The notes: generated from the letters alone by a model not told the origin. Shown: positions 8,409 to 16,517, counted from the stretch's first letter. The stretch is DNA of 37,030 bases from Rhodanobacter thiooxydans LCS2 (GCF_000264375.1 NZ_AJXW01000097.1:1-37030); one strand, 5' to 3'. Numbers and translations: made by a program.

Positions 8409-9788
8409 TCAGGCCTTGAACATGTCGCGATACAGCCCGTGTGCCCATTCCAGATAGGTGGCGCCGTTGGCCTCGCTGCGCGTGTTGTCGACCTTGGTGT
8501 CCTTGAAGCCGGTGATCGCATCCTTCGTGGCGTCGTAGCCGTAGTAGGTGTCGACCCAGATCGCCTGCTTCGGGAAGGCGTCGACCATCGAGTAGCACAA
8601 CGTCTGCGGCGAGGTCCACGTGATGTCCTTGCCCTGCGCGCGCGCCGCCAGCACCTTGGCCACGTAGTGGCCTTCGCTGTTGGAGGTGTTGCCGCTCTTG
8701 GAGTACGGCATCGGCCGCGAGTCGCCGGTCACGTACACGTGTTCGTCGCCGATCAGGTTGTAGAAGCGGATGTCGATGTTCGCTTCCTTCTGGTTGCTCT
8801 TGGTGGGCGGCGCCATCAGTCCCAGTTCCTCGATCAGCGTGGCCGCGCGGATGTTGGGATAGATCGCCGCATCGTCGAACTTGTAGCTGTCGAACTCGGT
8901 GTGGACGGTGCGTTGGGCGACGTCCACGCCGGTGACCGCCGAGGTCGGGTGCCACTCGATGATGCCCTTGTACAGCTCGTCGAAGGCGGCGTGGAAGCCC
9001 GGCGCCTTGATCGTGATCTCGGGGTTGGCGTCCAGCACCACGACCTTGCCCTTGAGCTTGTTGTGCTTGATGACCGAGGCGATCAGGCAGGCGCGCTCGT
9101 ACGGCGCGGGCAGGCAGCGGTAGTTGCCGCTGGGCACGGTCTGGATGAACACGCCGCCCTCGAATTGGCGCACCTTGCGATGGATGGTGACGTGCTCGGT
9201 CGGGCAGATGAAACCGCCGGGGTAGGTCTGCCGCAGCGCGACCTTGGTGTCGATGTCATGCACGCCGATCTTGTCGTAGTCGTAGGAGATGCCGGGCGCG
9301 ATGACGAGGAAGTCGTACTTGATGTCGCCTTCGTTGGTGGCGACGGTGCGGCTGGCACGGTCCAGCCCGATGCAGGTCGCGTTGACGTAGATGTAGTCGC
9401 TGTTGTGGGCTGCGTCGAGGAAGCTGTGGTCGGCCAGGAACTCGAGATCGATGATGCCCGGGTACCACAGGTTGCTGGCGAAGCACGACGAATACATGCA
9501 GCGCTTCTCGACCAGCACCACATCGAACTTCGGGTAGGCCTTCTTCGCGTACTTGGCGATGGTGAGGCCGGAGGTGCCGCCGCCGATGATCACCAGGCGT
9601 GGCCCCCTGGCCTTCGGCAAGTCGAGCATGCGGTGCGTGGAAACGAATGGCGCCCCTTGCTTGTCGCTCGCGGGTTGCGCTGCACCGGCGGCGAGTGCCG
9701 CGGGTCCGGTTGCGAGCACGGCGGGTGCTGCCGCCAACACCGTGCTGCTCATCTTCAGGAAGTGTCGGCGATCGATTTCGTGGGTCAT
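8409..9788 (-). CDS. Flavocytochrome-c-type sulfide dehydrogenase flavoprotein (FccB/SoxF-like)
   Basis: A 459-residue exported flavoprotein that oxidises sulfide to sulfur or polysulfide in the periplasm. A twin-arginine leader is present (RRHFLKM from residue 7, then an alanine-rich core). The FAD-binding GGGTSG motif follows LVII, and the body matches FccB, including GNYRCLPAPYERA with a redox-cysteine candidate, KGKVVVLDANPE, and the VTGDSRPMPYSKSGNTSNSEG segment near the C-terminus. Start 9788 is set by GGAG on the minus strand and by the Tat leader; an upstream in-frame start would bury the leader. It is followed by the Rieske gene, with no fccA beside it. It diverges from the yeeE-sox unit. 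Confidence 0.88.
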   Translation of the reverse strand: MTHEIDRRHFLKMSSTVLAAAPAVLATGPAALAAGAAQPASDKQGAPFVSTHRMLDLPKARGPRLVIIGGGTSGLTIAKYAKKAYPKFDVVLVEKRCMYSSCFASNLWYPGIIDLEFLADHSFLDAAHNSDYIYVNATCIGLDRASRTVATNEGDIKYDFLVIAPGISYDYDKIGVHDIDTKVALRQTYPGGFICPTEHVTIHRKVRQFEGGVFIQTVPSGNYRCLPAPYERACLIASVIKHNKLKGKVVVLDANPEITIKAPGFHAAFDELYKGIIEWHPTSAVTGVDVAQRTVHTEFDSYKFDDAAIYPNIRAATLIEELGLMAPPTKSNQKEANIDIRFYNLIGDEHVYVTGDSRPMPYSKSGNTSNSEGHYVAKVLAARAQGKDITWTSPQTLCYSMVDAFPKQAIWVDTYYGYDATKDAITGFKDTKVDNTRSEANGATYLEWAHGLYRDMFKA

Positions 9789-9940
9789 GTCCTGGTCTCC
9801 TCGTGGGATGCGAACCAACGGCGGCGTGTCGTCTCGCCAGGCAATCGTCAGCCGCAGCGGGCGTGTGCTGGCGTCGCGCCCTAGATGATGGTGGAGCTCC
9901 CCTGTCGGCATCGGTTGCCGGCCGCGGCGGCAACCGTGCA

Positions 9941-9959
9941 TACCATACGCCGTATGGTA
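9941..9959. promoter_or_regulatory. Perfect 19-bp palindrome, probable operator
   Basis: TACCATACG and CGTATGGTA flank a single central C, giving a perfect dyad 153 bases before the flavoprotein start. It shares the TACC/GGTA ends with the CsoR-type sites but has a much longer, symmetric core, so it may belong to a different dimeric repressor. Which gene it controls is unknown. Confidence 0.5.
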
Positions 9960-10110
9960 CAGGTCATGCCCAGGGGTGCATGCAGGCCGCGCGTGTGGGC
10001 TCGCGAGACGCCCCGTACCATCGTGCCGCGGGCGGCGAAGCGCGCAATTGCCGGACTTGTTGCACCACAGCGTGCATTCGGTAACGCGACGCGATTAGGG
10101 TGCGCAACAC

Positions 10111-10126
10111 ATACCGTCCGGGGTAT
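10111..10126 (+). promoter_or_regulatory. CsoR/CstR-type operator before the yeeE-sox operon
   Basis: ATACCGTCCGGGGTAT fits ATACC-N6-GGTAT with the same spacing as the site before moaA. It ends 28 bases before the start of the first YeeE/YedE gene and heads an 11-gene co-directional run. Confidence 0.7.
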
Positions 10127-10153
10127 CCGTTCCTCTATGGGAGGTGCATCGTG

Positions 10154-10675
10154 ATGCTGGTGATGAAGACGCGGCCGATCTGGAAAGCACATGTTGCCGG
10201 GGTGGCGCTCGGCCTGGTGTTGATGGTGACGTTTCTGGCGACGGGCCACGGCCTCGGCGCCTCCGGTGCACCGACCGACCTTGCGGCGGTCGCCTCCAAG
10301 GCCATCGCGCCAGCGGCTACCACGGTCAATGGCTATCTGGGCCCAATGGTGGCGGGTGGCAACAATCCGCTGAATTCCTGGATCGTGTGGGAAGTGCTCG
10401 GCATGGGCATCGGTGCCCTGCTCGCTGCCTGGTGGTCAGGCCGCCTGCGCTTGCGTGTCGAGGGACCGCCGCGGGCACGCACCTTGGGGCGTCTGGCGCT
10501 GGCGCTGGCTGGCGGCATCCTGTCGGGCTTTGGTGCGCGCGTATCGGCTGGGTGCACCAGCGGCCTTGGCTTGTCGGGCGGGGCGGTACTGGCTACGGCC
10601 GGCTTCGTGTTCCTGATCGGGTTCTTCCTGACCGGAATCATCGTCGGGATGGCTACGCGGAGGCTATGGCAATGA
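10154..10675 (+). CDS. YeeE/YedE-family sulfur-compound transporter, first half
   Basis: A 173-residue inner-membrane protein of the YeeE/YedE (DUF395, TsuA/PmpA-like) family, whose characterised member TsuA takes up thiosulfate. About four hydrophobic segments are visible, and the family signature FGARVSAGCTSGLGLSGG near residue 130 includes the conserved cysteine thought to contact the sulfur substrate. TsuA is one long chain; here the transporter is split into two half-length genes, as in PmpA/PmpB pairs. ATG 10154 is preferred, nine bases after GGGAGG, though GTG 10151 is equally possible. It overlaps the next gene by ATGA. It probably imports thiosulfate or persulfide sulfur. Confidence 0.85.
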   Translation: MLVMKTRPIWKAHVAGVALGLVLMVTFLATGHGLGASGAPTDLAAVASKAIAPAATTVNGYLGPMVAGGNNPLNSWIVWEVLGMGIGALLAAWWSGRLRLRVEGPPRARTLGRLALALAGGILSGFGARVSAGCTSGLGLSGGAVLATAGFVFLIGFFLTGIIVGMATRRLWQ

Positions 10676-11250
10676 CTTTTCCTTTGGGCTGGACGACCCC
10701 GCTCTCGGGGATCGTGTTTGGCGTCCTGTTCGGGTTCGTGCTGCAACGCGGAGGGCTCGGCAATGGCTGTCGCCTGAGCGCGCAGTTGCGCCTCAAGGAC
10801 TGGACCGTATTCAACGTGATGTTCACGGCGATCATCGTCGCCGCCGGCGGCTTGTACCTGATGCAGATGTTCGGGCTGGTGAAATGGTCCGAGCTGTTCG
10901 TGCCGACCACGTTCCTGTGGGCGACCCTGCTGGGCGGTGCTCTGATCGGCGCCGGCATGGCCGTGGGCGGCTATTGCCCCGGCACCTCGGTGGTGGGCGC
11001 GACGGCGGGCCGCATCGACGGCATCGTGTTTTTCGTCGGGCTGGTGGTCGGCGTCGTGATGTTCGCCGGCATTTTCGGCGACATCGAGCCCTTCCTCACC
11101 GCGGCACCCGGCCCGCAGGGCCAGACGCTGGGCCAGCTGCTGCACATTCCTGACTGGCTGGTGCTGGTGTTGCTGGTGGGCGGTGCCGTCCTGGTGGGCT
11201 GGCTCAGCCGTCGCATTGCGACCTCCAACCAGATCAGTTGCGCTGATTGA
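10672..11250 (+). CDS. YeeE/YedE-family sulfur-compound transporter, second half
   Basis: A 192-residue membrane protein, the second half of the split YeeE/YedE transporter. It carries the paired signatures LQRGGLGNGCRLSAQ near residue 24 and GGYCPGTSVVGATAGR near 103, each with a conserved cysteine, and about five hydrophobic segments. Start ATG 10672 overlaps the preceding TGA (ATGA) and has CGGAGG eight bases upstream, so translation is coupled and the two chains are made in equal amounts. The two halves presumably assemble into one channel. Substrate is inferred from the family and the sox context. Confidence 0.85.
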   Translation: MTFPLGWTTPLSGIVFGVLFGFVLQRGGLGNGCRLSAQLRLKDWTVFNVMFTAIIVAAGGLYLMQMFGLVKWSELFVPTTFLWATLLGGALIGAGMAVGGYCPGTSVVGATAGRIDGIVFFVGLVVGVVMFAGIFGDIEPFLTAAPGPQGQTLGQLLHIPDWLVLVLLVGGAVLVGWLSRRIATSNQISCAD

Positions 11251-11266
11251 GCCCACGGAGTCCGAC

Positions 11267-11485
11267 ATGAAACAGAAATCCGTACCGCTGGCCGCCGCGA
11301 TGTCCGTGGCGTTGTTGTCGCTGGGTGGCCTGGCCGCATGCAGCAGTCCGACGTCGTCGAACCATACCGCGCCGCAAGCCGCGGTTTCCAGCAGCACTGC
11401 CGCGGCGAAGTCGGCAACGGCCAATCCGTGCGCACCGAAGGCGGCGGCCAACCCGTGCGCGCCCAAGGCAGAGGTCAAGCCCTGA
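11267..11485 (+). CDS. Small lipoprotein with NPCAPK repeats
   Basis: A 72-residue predicted lipoprotein: a basic N-terminus, a hydrophobic stretch and a lipobox L22-A-A-C25. After a Ser/Ala/Thr-rich linker it ends with two copies of NPCAPKA (cysteines at 55 and 64, nine residues apart). Nothing else is recognisable. Starts 16 bases after the second transporter gene behind a GGAG site, inside the putative sox operon. Proteins with Asn-Pro-Cys repeats are known in several proteobacteria without assigned function. The exposed cysteines could bind metal or carry sulfane sulfur; this is speculation from composition and neighbours. Confidence 0.75.
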   Translation: MKQKSVPLAAAMSVALLSLGGLAACSSPTSSNHTAPQAAVSSSTAAAKSATANPCAPKAAANPCAPKAEVKP

Positions 11486-11503
11486 GCATCGCGGAGGCCG
11501 AAG

Positions 11504-11542
11504 ATGATCAATCCGTGCGCGCTACAGGGGCAGAGCAGGTGA
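11504..11542 (+). CDS. Possible 12-residue ORF with an NPCA motif
   Basis: ATG 11504 opens a 13-codon frame reading MINPCALQGQSR, with GGAGG seven bases upstream (11492-11496). It repeats the NPCA motif of the lipoprotein just before it and its stop overlaps the ribosome site region of the next gene. It could be a leader peptide coupling translation, or a relic of a longer repeat protein. Too short to be sure that it is expressed. Confidence 0.3.
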   Translation: MINPCALQGQSR

Positions 11543-11547
11543 AGCAC

Positions 11548-12252
11548 ATGACGACCAGCGTCCGCACCGACCGCGCGCACTTGCGGGTGTCGCGCTCGGC
11601 GCTCCAAAGCGGGTTGCTGGCTGGCGGGGCACCTCGGTTGCGCTCCACGCGGCGAACTGCGCGCGACCTGATCAGTTTGCTGGACGATTGCGTGGCCCGC
11701 GGCGTCACGCCGCTCGGCGAGGCGCTGGGTCCGAAAGTTCCCCAGGCGTGGCAGCAGTACGCCGCGGCCGAAGGGCAGGCATTGCGCGCGGGCGGATGGT
11801 TTTTCTACTACCACTCGCATGATCGTGGCACGCCCGGGGAGCACGGCCATTTTCATGTGTTCACGGACTTGCCTCGCGTGCGTGGCAAGCGCGTGTCGGG
11901 TTTCTCGCATCTCGTCGGCATTGGCGTCGATGCGCGTGGTCTGCCCTTGCGGTTGTTCACCACCAATCGCTGGGTGACGGCCGAGACATGGCAGGACGCG
12001 CAGGCGATGACGGCGAAGTTCGCGCGCCTCGTGGCGGCACGGCCCGATGCGTCGGATCGTCTCGAACGCTGGCTGCACGACCTGCTGGTGTTGTTTGCGC
12101 CGCAGATCCGTCTGCTGCTTGCGCGTCGCGACCGGCGTGTTGCCGCGCACGGAGGCGAGGGCGTGTTCGAGGATCGCCGCATGTATGTGTTGAGTTGCTG
12201 CAAGGTTTCCCTGACTGACCAAGTGGCGGCGATTGATGCCGCGTCGTCGTGA
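11548..12252 (+). CDS. Hypothetical protein with HxH...HGHFH motif
   Basis: A 234-residue protein without a signal peptide or membrane segment. Its most striking part is YYHSHDRGTPGEHGHFHVF, with histidines at 89, 91, 99, 101 and 103, followed by FSHLVGIGVDARGLP and LFTTNRWVTAETW. The pattern suggests a metal site, and the protein resembles a conserved uncharacterised family (possibly DUF6969), but I cannot confirm that. ATG 11548 is chosen with AGGTG six bases upstream; GTG 11539 would add three residues. It lies between the Cys-repeat lipoprotein and the rhodanese in the yeeE-sox run, so a part in sulfur oxidation or metal handling is likely. Confidence 0.7.
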   Translation: MTTSVRTDRAHLRVSRSALQSGLLAGGAPRLRSTRRTARDLISLLDDCVARGVTPLGEALGPKVPQAWQQYAAAEGQALRAGGWFFYYHSHDRGTPGEHGHFHVFTDLPRVRGKRVSGFSHLVGIGVDARGLPLRLFTTNRWVTAETWQDAQAMTAKFARLVAARPDASDRLERWLHDLLVLFAPQIRLLLARRDRRVAAHGGEGVFEDRRMYVLSCCKVSLTDQVAAIDAASS

Positions 12253-12274
12253 AGGTGTCCACCAGGAGGATGAC

Positions 12275-13243
12275 ATGAAGCGTTTTTTTGCCGGTGTGTT
12301 GTTGGCCATCGTCGCAGCCATGGTGTCGAGTGTGGCGTTCGGCTTGGGCGTACCAGGCCCGCTGGTGACGCCGGCGTGGCTGCAGCAGCACCTCGCTGAA
12401 GTCAACGTGCTTGATGTGCGTGACGATCTGGCATCGTTCACCAAGGCGCCGACGTTCACGACCGAAAGCGGCAAGAAGACGCTTGCCGGTTTTGGTGGAC
12501 ATGTTCCCGGCGCGCTGTTGCTCGATTTCAGCAAGGTGCGCACGTCGCGCGTGATCGATGGGCGCGAGATCAAGTGGATGTTGCCGACGCAGGCGGATTT
12601 CCAGGCCTTGCTGCGCGGCGTGGGCGTGCAGAACGGACGGCCCACCGTGATCGTTTCCGACGGCACCTCCGCGGGCGACCTCGACATGGCGGCGCGGGTG
12701 TACTGGTCGATGAAGGTATATGGCGACAACAGCCTCGCGATCCTCGATGGCGGCACCGCGGCGTGGCTGGAAGCGGGGTACCCGGTCAATACCGACGCCG
12801 CCAAGCCCGCTGCCGGCAACTGGGTGGCGGGGCCCGAGAACCGCAAGCTGTTTGCCGACAGCAATGACGCCGCCAAGGCTGCCGCGCAGGGCAAGCAGTT
12901 GGTCGATGCACGCCCGTTGGCGTTTTACCTCGGGCTGGAGCGCAAGCCGATTGTGCTTGCCGCGGGCCACATCAAGGGGGCCGAAGACTTCCCACCAGAG
13001 GTGCGCGCGGTGAAGCGTGACGGCAGCATGCATTTCCTCAGCCGCGCCGATTACGAGGGTGTGTTCAAGCACCTTGGCGTCAATACGCACAAGTCGACGA
13101 TCACCTATTGCAACACCGGCCATCTCGCCTCAGGGGCGTGGTTCGTGCTGCACGAGGTCATGCAAAACCCCAATGTCGCCGTGTACGACGGGTCGATGTA
13201 CGAGTGGACCACCGAGAAGCGGCCAGTCGTGGGTTTGCCGTGA
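12275..13243 (+). CDS. Periplasmic tandem-domain rhodanese (sulfurtransferase)
   Basis: A 322-residue exported sulfurtransferase: signal peptide 1-23, then two rhodanese domains. The N-terminal domain (about 30-165) has VSDGTSAGD where the active loop would be, so it lacks the catalytic cysteine. The C-terminal domain (about 185-320) has YC279NTGHLASGAW, with C279 as the persulfide-carrying residue. It moves sulfane sulfur between thiosulfate or persulfide and thiol acceptors. AGGAGG stands five bases before ATG 12275. It precedes soxC by 42 bases, and a periplasmic rhodanese could release or deliver sulfane sulfur for SoxYZ. Acceptor is unknown. Confidence 0.88.
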   Translation: MKRFFAGVLLAIVAAMVSSVAFGLGVPGPLVTPAWLQQHLAEVNVLDVRDDLASFTKAPTFTTESGKKTLAGFGGHVPGALLLDFSKVRTSRVIDGREIKWMLPTQADFQALLRGVGVQNGRPTVIVSDGTSAGDLDMAARVYWSMKVYGDNSLAILDGGTAAWLEAGYPVNTDAAKPAAGNWVAGPENRKLFADSNDAAKAAAQGKQLVDARPLAFYLGLERKPIVLAAGHIKGAEDFPPEVRAVKRDGSMHFLSRADYEGVFKHLGVNTHKSTITYCNTGHLASGAWFVLHEVMQNPNVAVYDGSMYEWTTEKRPVVGLP

Positions 13244-13285
13244 TCGGACTGGACAGCATTGCAGCGTGCCACCACGGAGTCGTCG

Positions 13286-14626
13286 ATGAGCACGCATGAC
13301 ACCAGGCTGGGGCGCCTGATCGAGGCGCCAGAAAATTTCCTGTCGACGGAAGGCCGCTCGCGGCGCGAGGTGCTGCGTCGCATCGGCCTTGGCCTTGGTG
13401 CGACTGCTGCTGCGGCCGCCGCGCTGCCAGCGCTGGCGCACGCCGGCGAGTACGTGCCGGATCCGAAGTACCTGCCGCCCAACCTCGCGCCGTGGTCGCA
13501 GGATCTCGGCAAACCGGTGGGCTCCGACCCCTATGGCCTGCCGTCGCCGTTCGAGCGCAGCAACATCCGGCGATCCAGTCCGGGCCTGACCACGACCACG
13601 CAGTCCTCGGTCGCGTTTTCGCCGCTGCAGAACCAGTTCGGCATCATCACGCCCAACGGCCTGCACTTCGAGCGCAATCACAACGGTCGCGCCGACATCA
13701 ATCCCTACGACCACCGCCTGATGGTCCACGGGCTGGTGCGCGAGGCCAAGATCTACACGATGGAGGACCTGCTGAGGTTCCCCTCGGTTTCGCGGATCCA
13801 TTTCATCGAATGCGGCGCGAACACCGGGATGAACTGGGCGACCCCGGCCGTGCCGACGGTGCAGTACACGCACGGCATGTTGAGCTGCTCCGAGTGGACG
13901 GGCGTGCCGTTATCGACGCTGCTTGACGACGTGGGCTTCGATCGCAAGCGGGCGAAATTCATCCTCGCCGAGGGCGCCGATGGCTCGGGCCTCACGCGCA
14001 CCATCCCCATCGAATTCGCGCTGGACGACGTGCTGGTCGCGTACGGGCAGAACGGCGAGATGCTGCGGCGCGAACAGGGCTATCCGGTGCGGCTGCTGGT
14101 GCCGGGCGTGCAGGGCGTCTCCAACGTGAAGTGGCTGCGCCGGATCAAGGTGGGCGACCAGCCGTGGAACACGCGCGAGGAATCGCTGCAGTACAGCGAT
14201 CTGATGCCCGATGGCCGGACGCGCCAGTACACCTGGATCCAGGAGGCCAAGTCGGTCATCACCTCGCCGTCGGGCGAGCAGCAACTGCTGGACAAGGGCG
14301 GGTATTACCAGATCCGCGGCCTCGCCTGGTCGGGGCGTGGCCGGATCAAGCGCGTCGACATATCGACTGACGGCGGCCGCAACTGGCGCCAGGCGGAGTT
14401 GCAGGGGCCGGTACTGACCAAGGCCCTCACGCGCTTCTGCGCCGACTGGCACTGGGATGGCAGCCCGGCGTTGCTGCAAAGCCGCTGTGTCGACGAGACC
14501 GGCTACGTGCAACCGGCCATGGCGCAATTGCGCGAAGTGCGTGGCACCCACTCGCCCTACCACAACAACGGGATCCAGACGTGGCAGGTCGATACCGAAG
14601 GCAAGGTGCACAATGTCCAGGTCTAG
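13286..14626 (+). CDS. soxC: SoxC, molybdenum subunit of sulfane dehydrogenase
   Basis: A 446-residue molybdoprotein of the sulfite-oxidase family, catalytic half of SoxCD, which oxidises the sulfane sulfur on SoxY in the periplasm by six electrons. A Tat leader (RSRREVLRRIGLGLG, then alanines) ends near 53. The cofactor-binding cysteine is C176 in FIECGANTGMNW, followed by the dimerisation domain (about 300-440) with VDISTDGGRNW. Length matches the family. Its last 14 bases overlap soxD, so the subunits are coupled. Dependence on molybdenum explains moaA and the ruined oxyanion-binding gene in the same island. Confidence 0.95.
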   Translation: MSTHDTRLGRLIEAPENFLSTEGRSRREVLRRIGLGLGATAAAAAALPALAHAGEYVPDPKYLPPNLAPWSQDLGKPVGSDPYGLPSPFERSNIRRSSPGLTTTTQSSVAFSPLQNQFGIITPNGLHFERNHNGRADINPYDHRLMVHGLVREAKIYTMEDLLRFPSVSRIHFIECGANTGMNWATPAVPTVQYTHGMLSCSEWTGVPLSTLLDDVGFDRKRAKFILAEGADGSGLTRTIPIEFALDDVLVAYGQNGEMLRREQGYPVRLLVPGVQGVSNVKWLRRIKVGDQPWNTREESLQYSDLMPDGRTRQYTWIQEAKSVITSPSGEQQLLDKGGYYQIRGLAWSGRGRIKRVDISTDGGRNWRQAELQGPVLTKALTRFCADWHWDGSPALLQSRCVDETGYVQPAMAQLREVRGTHSPYHNNGIQTWQVDTEGKVHNVQV

Positions 14627-15605
14627 GCTGCTCGCCATCGCCAGCGTCGCGGGGTTTGGCGCAGCCGGCCTGGTCTATGCGGCCAGCGCGTCGAATTACG
14701 GACTGGGGACCGCGGCCACGCCGCAGCAGATCGCGGGCTGGAACATCGACGTGCGCCCCGACGGGCAGGGGCTGCCGCGTGGCCAGGGTTCGGTCGCGCA
14801 GGGCGAAAAGATCTTCGACGCCAATTGCGCGGTGTGCCACGGCACTTTTGGCGACAGCAACAAGTACATGGTGCTGGCCGGCGGCGTGGGTTCGCTCAAG
14901 ACCAACGCGCCGCTCAGCACCGTCGGCAGCCGGCTCAACTACGCGACAACCCTGTTCGACTACGTCAACCGGGCGATGCCGTTCCCGCACTCGAAGTCGT
15001 TGACGGCCGACGAGGTGTACGCCGTTACGGCCTACGTGCTCAACCTCAGCGACATCGTGCCCGGCAACTTCGTGGCCAATCGCGAGACGTTGCCGCAGGT
15101 GAAGATGCCGAACCGCGATGGTTTCTACGAGTTCCCCGGCCTGATGCACGTGCATGGCAAGTCCGACACGCACAACACCACTTGCATGCGCGATTGCGCC
15201 AAGGAGGTGAAGATCACCGGTTCGATCCCGGAGGGCTTTGTCGCCTCGATGTACGGCGACATCCGCGACAACTTTCGCGGCCTGGCCAGCATGAATGAAG
15301 CCGCGCCGCCGGCTGACGAGACAACCGCGCATGCGGCGGCCGCACCAGCCCCGCAAGCGCTGATCGAACAGTTCGGGTGCGCAGCGTGCCACGGCATCGA
15401 CAAGAAAATCGTGGGGCCGGCGTTCCGCAGTGTCGCCGCCAAGTACAAGGCGGATGCGGGCGCGGAGCAGCGTCTGTTCAAGAAGGTGCGCGCGGGGGGC
15501 TCGGGGGTGTGGGGCAACATCCCGATGCCGCCGCAGACCGGGTCGAGCGACGCCGAACTCACCGCGATCATCCAGTGGGTCCTGGCCGGCTCGCCAGAAA
15601 AGTAA
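14613..15605 (+). CDS. soxD: SoxD, diheme cytochrome c subunit of sulfane dehydrogenase
   Basis: A 330-residue periplasmic cytochrome that takes electrons from SoxC. It has an N-terminal signal sequence (about 1-25) and two c-heme sites, C72AVCH76 and C256AACH260, with methionine ligand candidates in NRAMPFPHSKSL and NIPMPPQTG. An Ala/Pro linker near 230-245 separates the two domains. Start ATG 14613 lies inside the end of soxC. Both heme sites are intact, as in the diheme SoxD of Paracoccus. Confidence 0.94.
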   Translation: MSRSRLLAIASVAGFGAAGLVYAASASNYGLGTAATPQQIAGWNIDVRPDGQGLPRGQGSVAQGEKIFDANCAVCHGTFGDSNKYMVLAGGVGSLKTNAPLSTVGSRLNYATTLFDYVNRAMPFPHSKSLTADEVYAVTAYVLNLSDIVPGNFVANRETLPQVKMPNRDGFYEFPGLMHVHGKSDTHNTTCMRDCAKEVKITGSIPEGFVASMYGDIRDNFRGLASMNEAAPPADETTAHAAAAPAPQALIEQFGCAACHGIDKKIVGPAFRSVAAKYKADAGAEQRLFKKVRAGGSGVWGNIPMPPQTGSSDAELTAIIQWVLAGSPEK

Positions 15606-15664
15606 ACCATGTGCATGGCGATGCATGCGCGCGGGTGGAGTCAACATCAGTCGAGGGCGTTGCA

Positions 15665-16159
15665 ATGAAATCGAACAGACGGGATTTTCTGAAACTGGCA
15701 GGCGGTGGCAGTGCGTTGGCGCTGCTGGTCGGCAGCGGCTGGATACCGACTCGGGCGTGGGCCGCGGACGACGTGCTGCACGCACTCGCGCCGGGCGACA
15801 GTCGCAAGGAGTTCGAGGCGCACACCATCGACGAGCTGGTGAAGGCGCTGGGTGGCACGCAGGCGCAGCTGTCCAAGGACGTCGACCTCACCGCCCCCGA
15901 CATCGCCGAAAACGGCGCGGTGGTGCCGGTCGAAGTGCAGAGCAACCTGCCTAACACCAAGCTGATCGCGATTGCCTGCGAGAAGAACCCCAATGCGCTG
16001 ACCGCGGCGTGCCACATCCCGGATGGCACCGAACCCTACGTGTCGCTGCGCATGAAGCTTGCGCAGACTGCCAAGGTCACGGCGCTGGTGCAGACCGACA
16101 AGGGCTTCTTCTACGCCGAGCGCCTGGTCAAGGTGACGCTCGGCGGCTGCGGCGGTTGA
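15665..16159 (+). CDS. soxY: SoxY, sulfur-carrier subunit
   Basis: A 164-residue carrier that binds sulfur intermediates on a cysteine swinging arm. The Tat leader is NRRDFLKLAGGGSALALLVG, and the chain ends in GGCGG with C162 as the carrier residue. The domain from about 40 to 155 has the immunoglobulin-like SoxY fold. Following soxD by 59 bases, it is the partner of SoxZ. SoxY is exported folded with SoxZ, which lacks its own leader. All features needed for function are visible. Confidence 0.96.
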   Translation: MKSNRRDFLKLAGGGSALALLVGSGWIPTRAWAADDVLHALAPGDSRKEFEAHTIDELVKALGGTQAQLSKDVDLTAPDIAENGAVVPVEVQSNLPNTKLIAIACEKNPNALTAACHIPDGTEPYVSLRMKLAQTAKVTALVQTDKGFFYAERLVKVTLGGCGG

Positions 16160-16187
16160 GAACGATCCATTCACGAGGACACGCGTC

Positions 16188-16508
16188 ATGCCAGATCCGA
16201 CCAAGATTCGCGCCACCGCCAACGGCGACGTGGTGGAAGTGAAAATGCTGATGTCACACCCCGAGTCGACCGGCCTCACCACCGATGCCGCGGGCAAGCT
16301 GAAGCTCGCCACGACGCCGCACTACATCAAGACCGTGACGGTTGCGTGCAACGACCGCACGGTCATGACCGGCGACTGGGGCCCGGCGGTCTCCAAGAAC
16401 CCGTTCCTCACGCTGCGGTTCAAGGGCGGCAAGCCGGGCGACAAGATCACCGTCACCTGGAACGACTCGGCCGGCGAGAGCCGCACCGATGAAGCGACCG
16501 TCGGCTGA
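16188..16508 (+). CDS. soxZ: SoxZ, sulfur-carrier partner
   Basis: A 106-residue all-beta protein that forms the SoxYZ heterodimer. It has no signal peptide, as expected since it travels with SoxY through the Tat system. Family segments include VKMLMSHPESTG near residue 20 and GDWGPAVSKNPFLTLRFKGGK near 66. Start ATG 16188 comes 28 bases after soxY, and soxB begins nine bases downstream, with no room for soxA or soxX in between. Confidence 0.95.
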   Translation: MPDPTKIRATANGDVVEVKMLMSHPESTGLTTDAAGKLKLATTPHYIKTVTVACNDRTVMTGDWGPAVSKNPFLTLRFKGGKPGDKITVTWNDSAGESRTDEATVG

Positions 16509-16517
16509 TCGCGCACC

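Larger units (their letters stand above)
9789..10153. promoter_or_regulatory. Divergent regulatory region between flavoprotein and yeeE-sox units
   Basis: These 365 bases hold no supported gene. They contain the start-side controls for two opposite transcription units: a 9+1+9 perfect palindrome at 9941-9959 and an ATACC-N6-GGTAT operator at 10111-10126. A strong GGGAGG ribosome site at 10139-10144 serves the + strand gene. Confidence 0.6.

Noticed and set aside
11338..11547. Longer start for the His-rich protein, reading through the lipoprotein gene
   Set aside because: The lipoprotein in another frame has a lipobox and repeats, and AGGTG before 11548 explains initiation there.
10333..12894. 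853-codon minus-strand open frame across the yeeE and lipoprotein genes
   Set aside because: Low-complexity antisense of five well-supported + strand genes; no motif or start signal.
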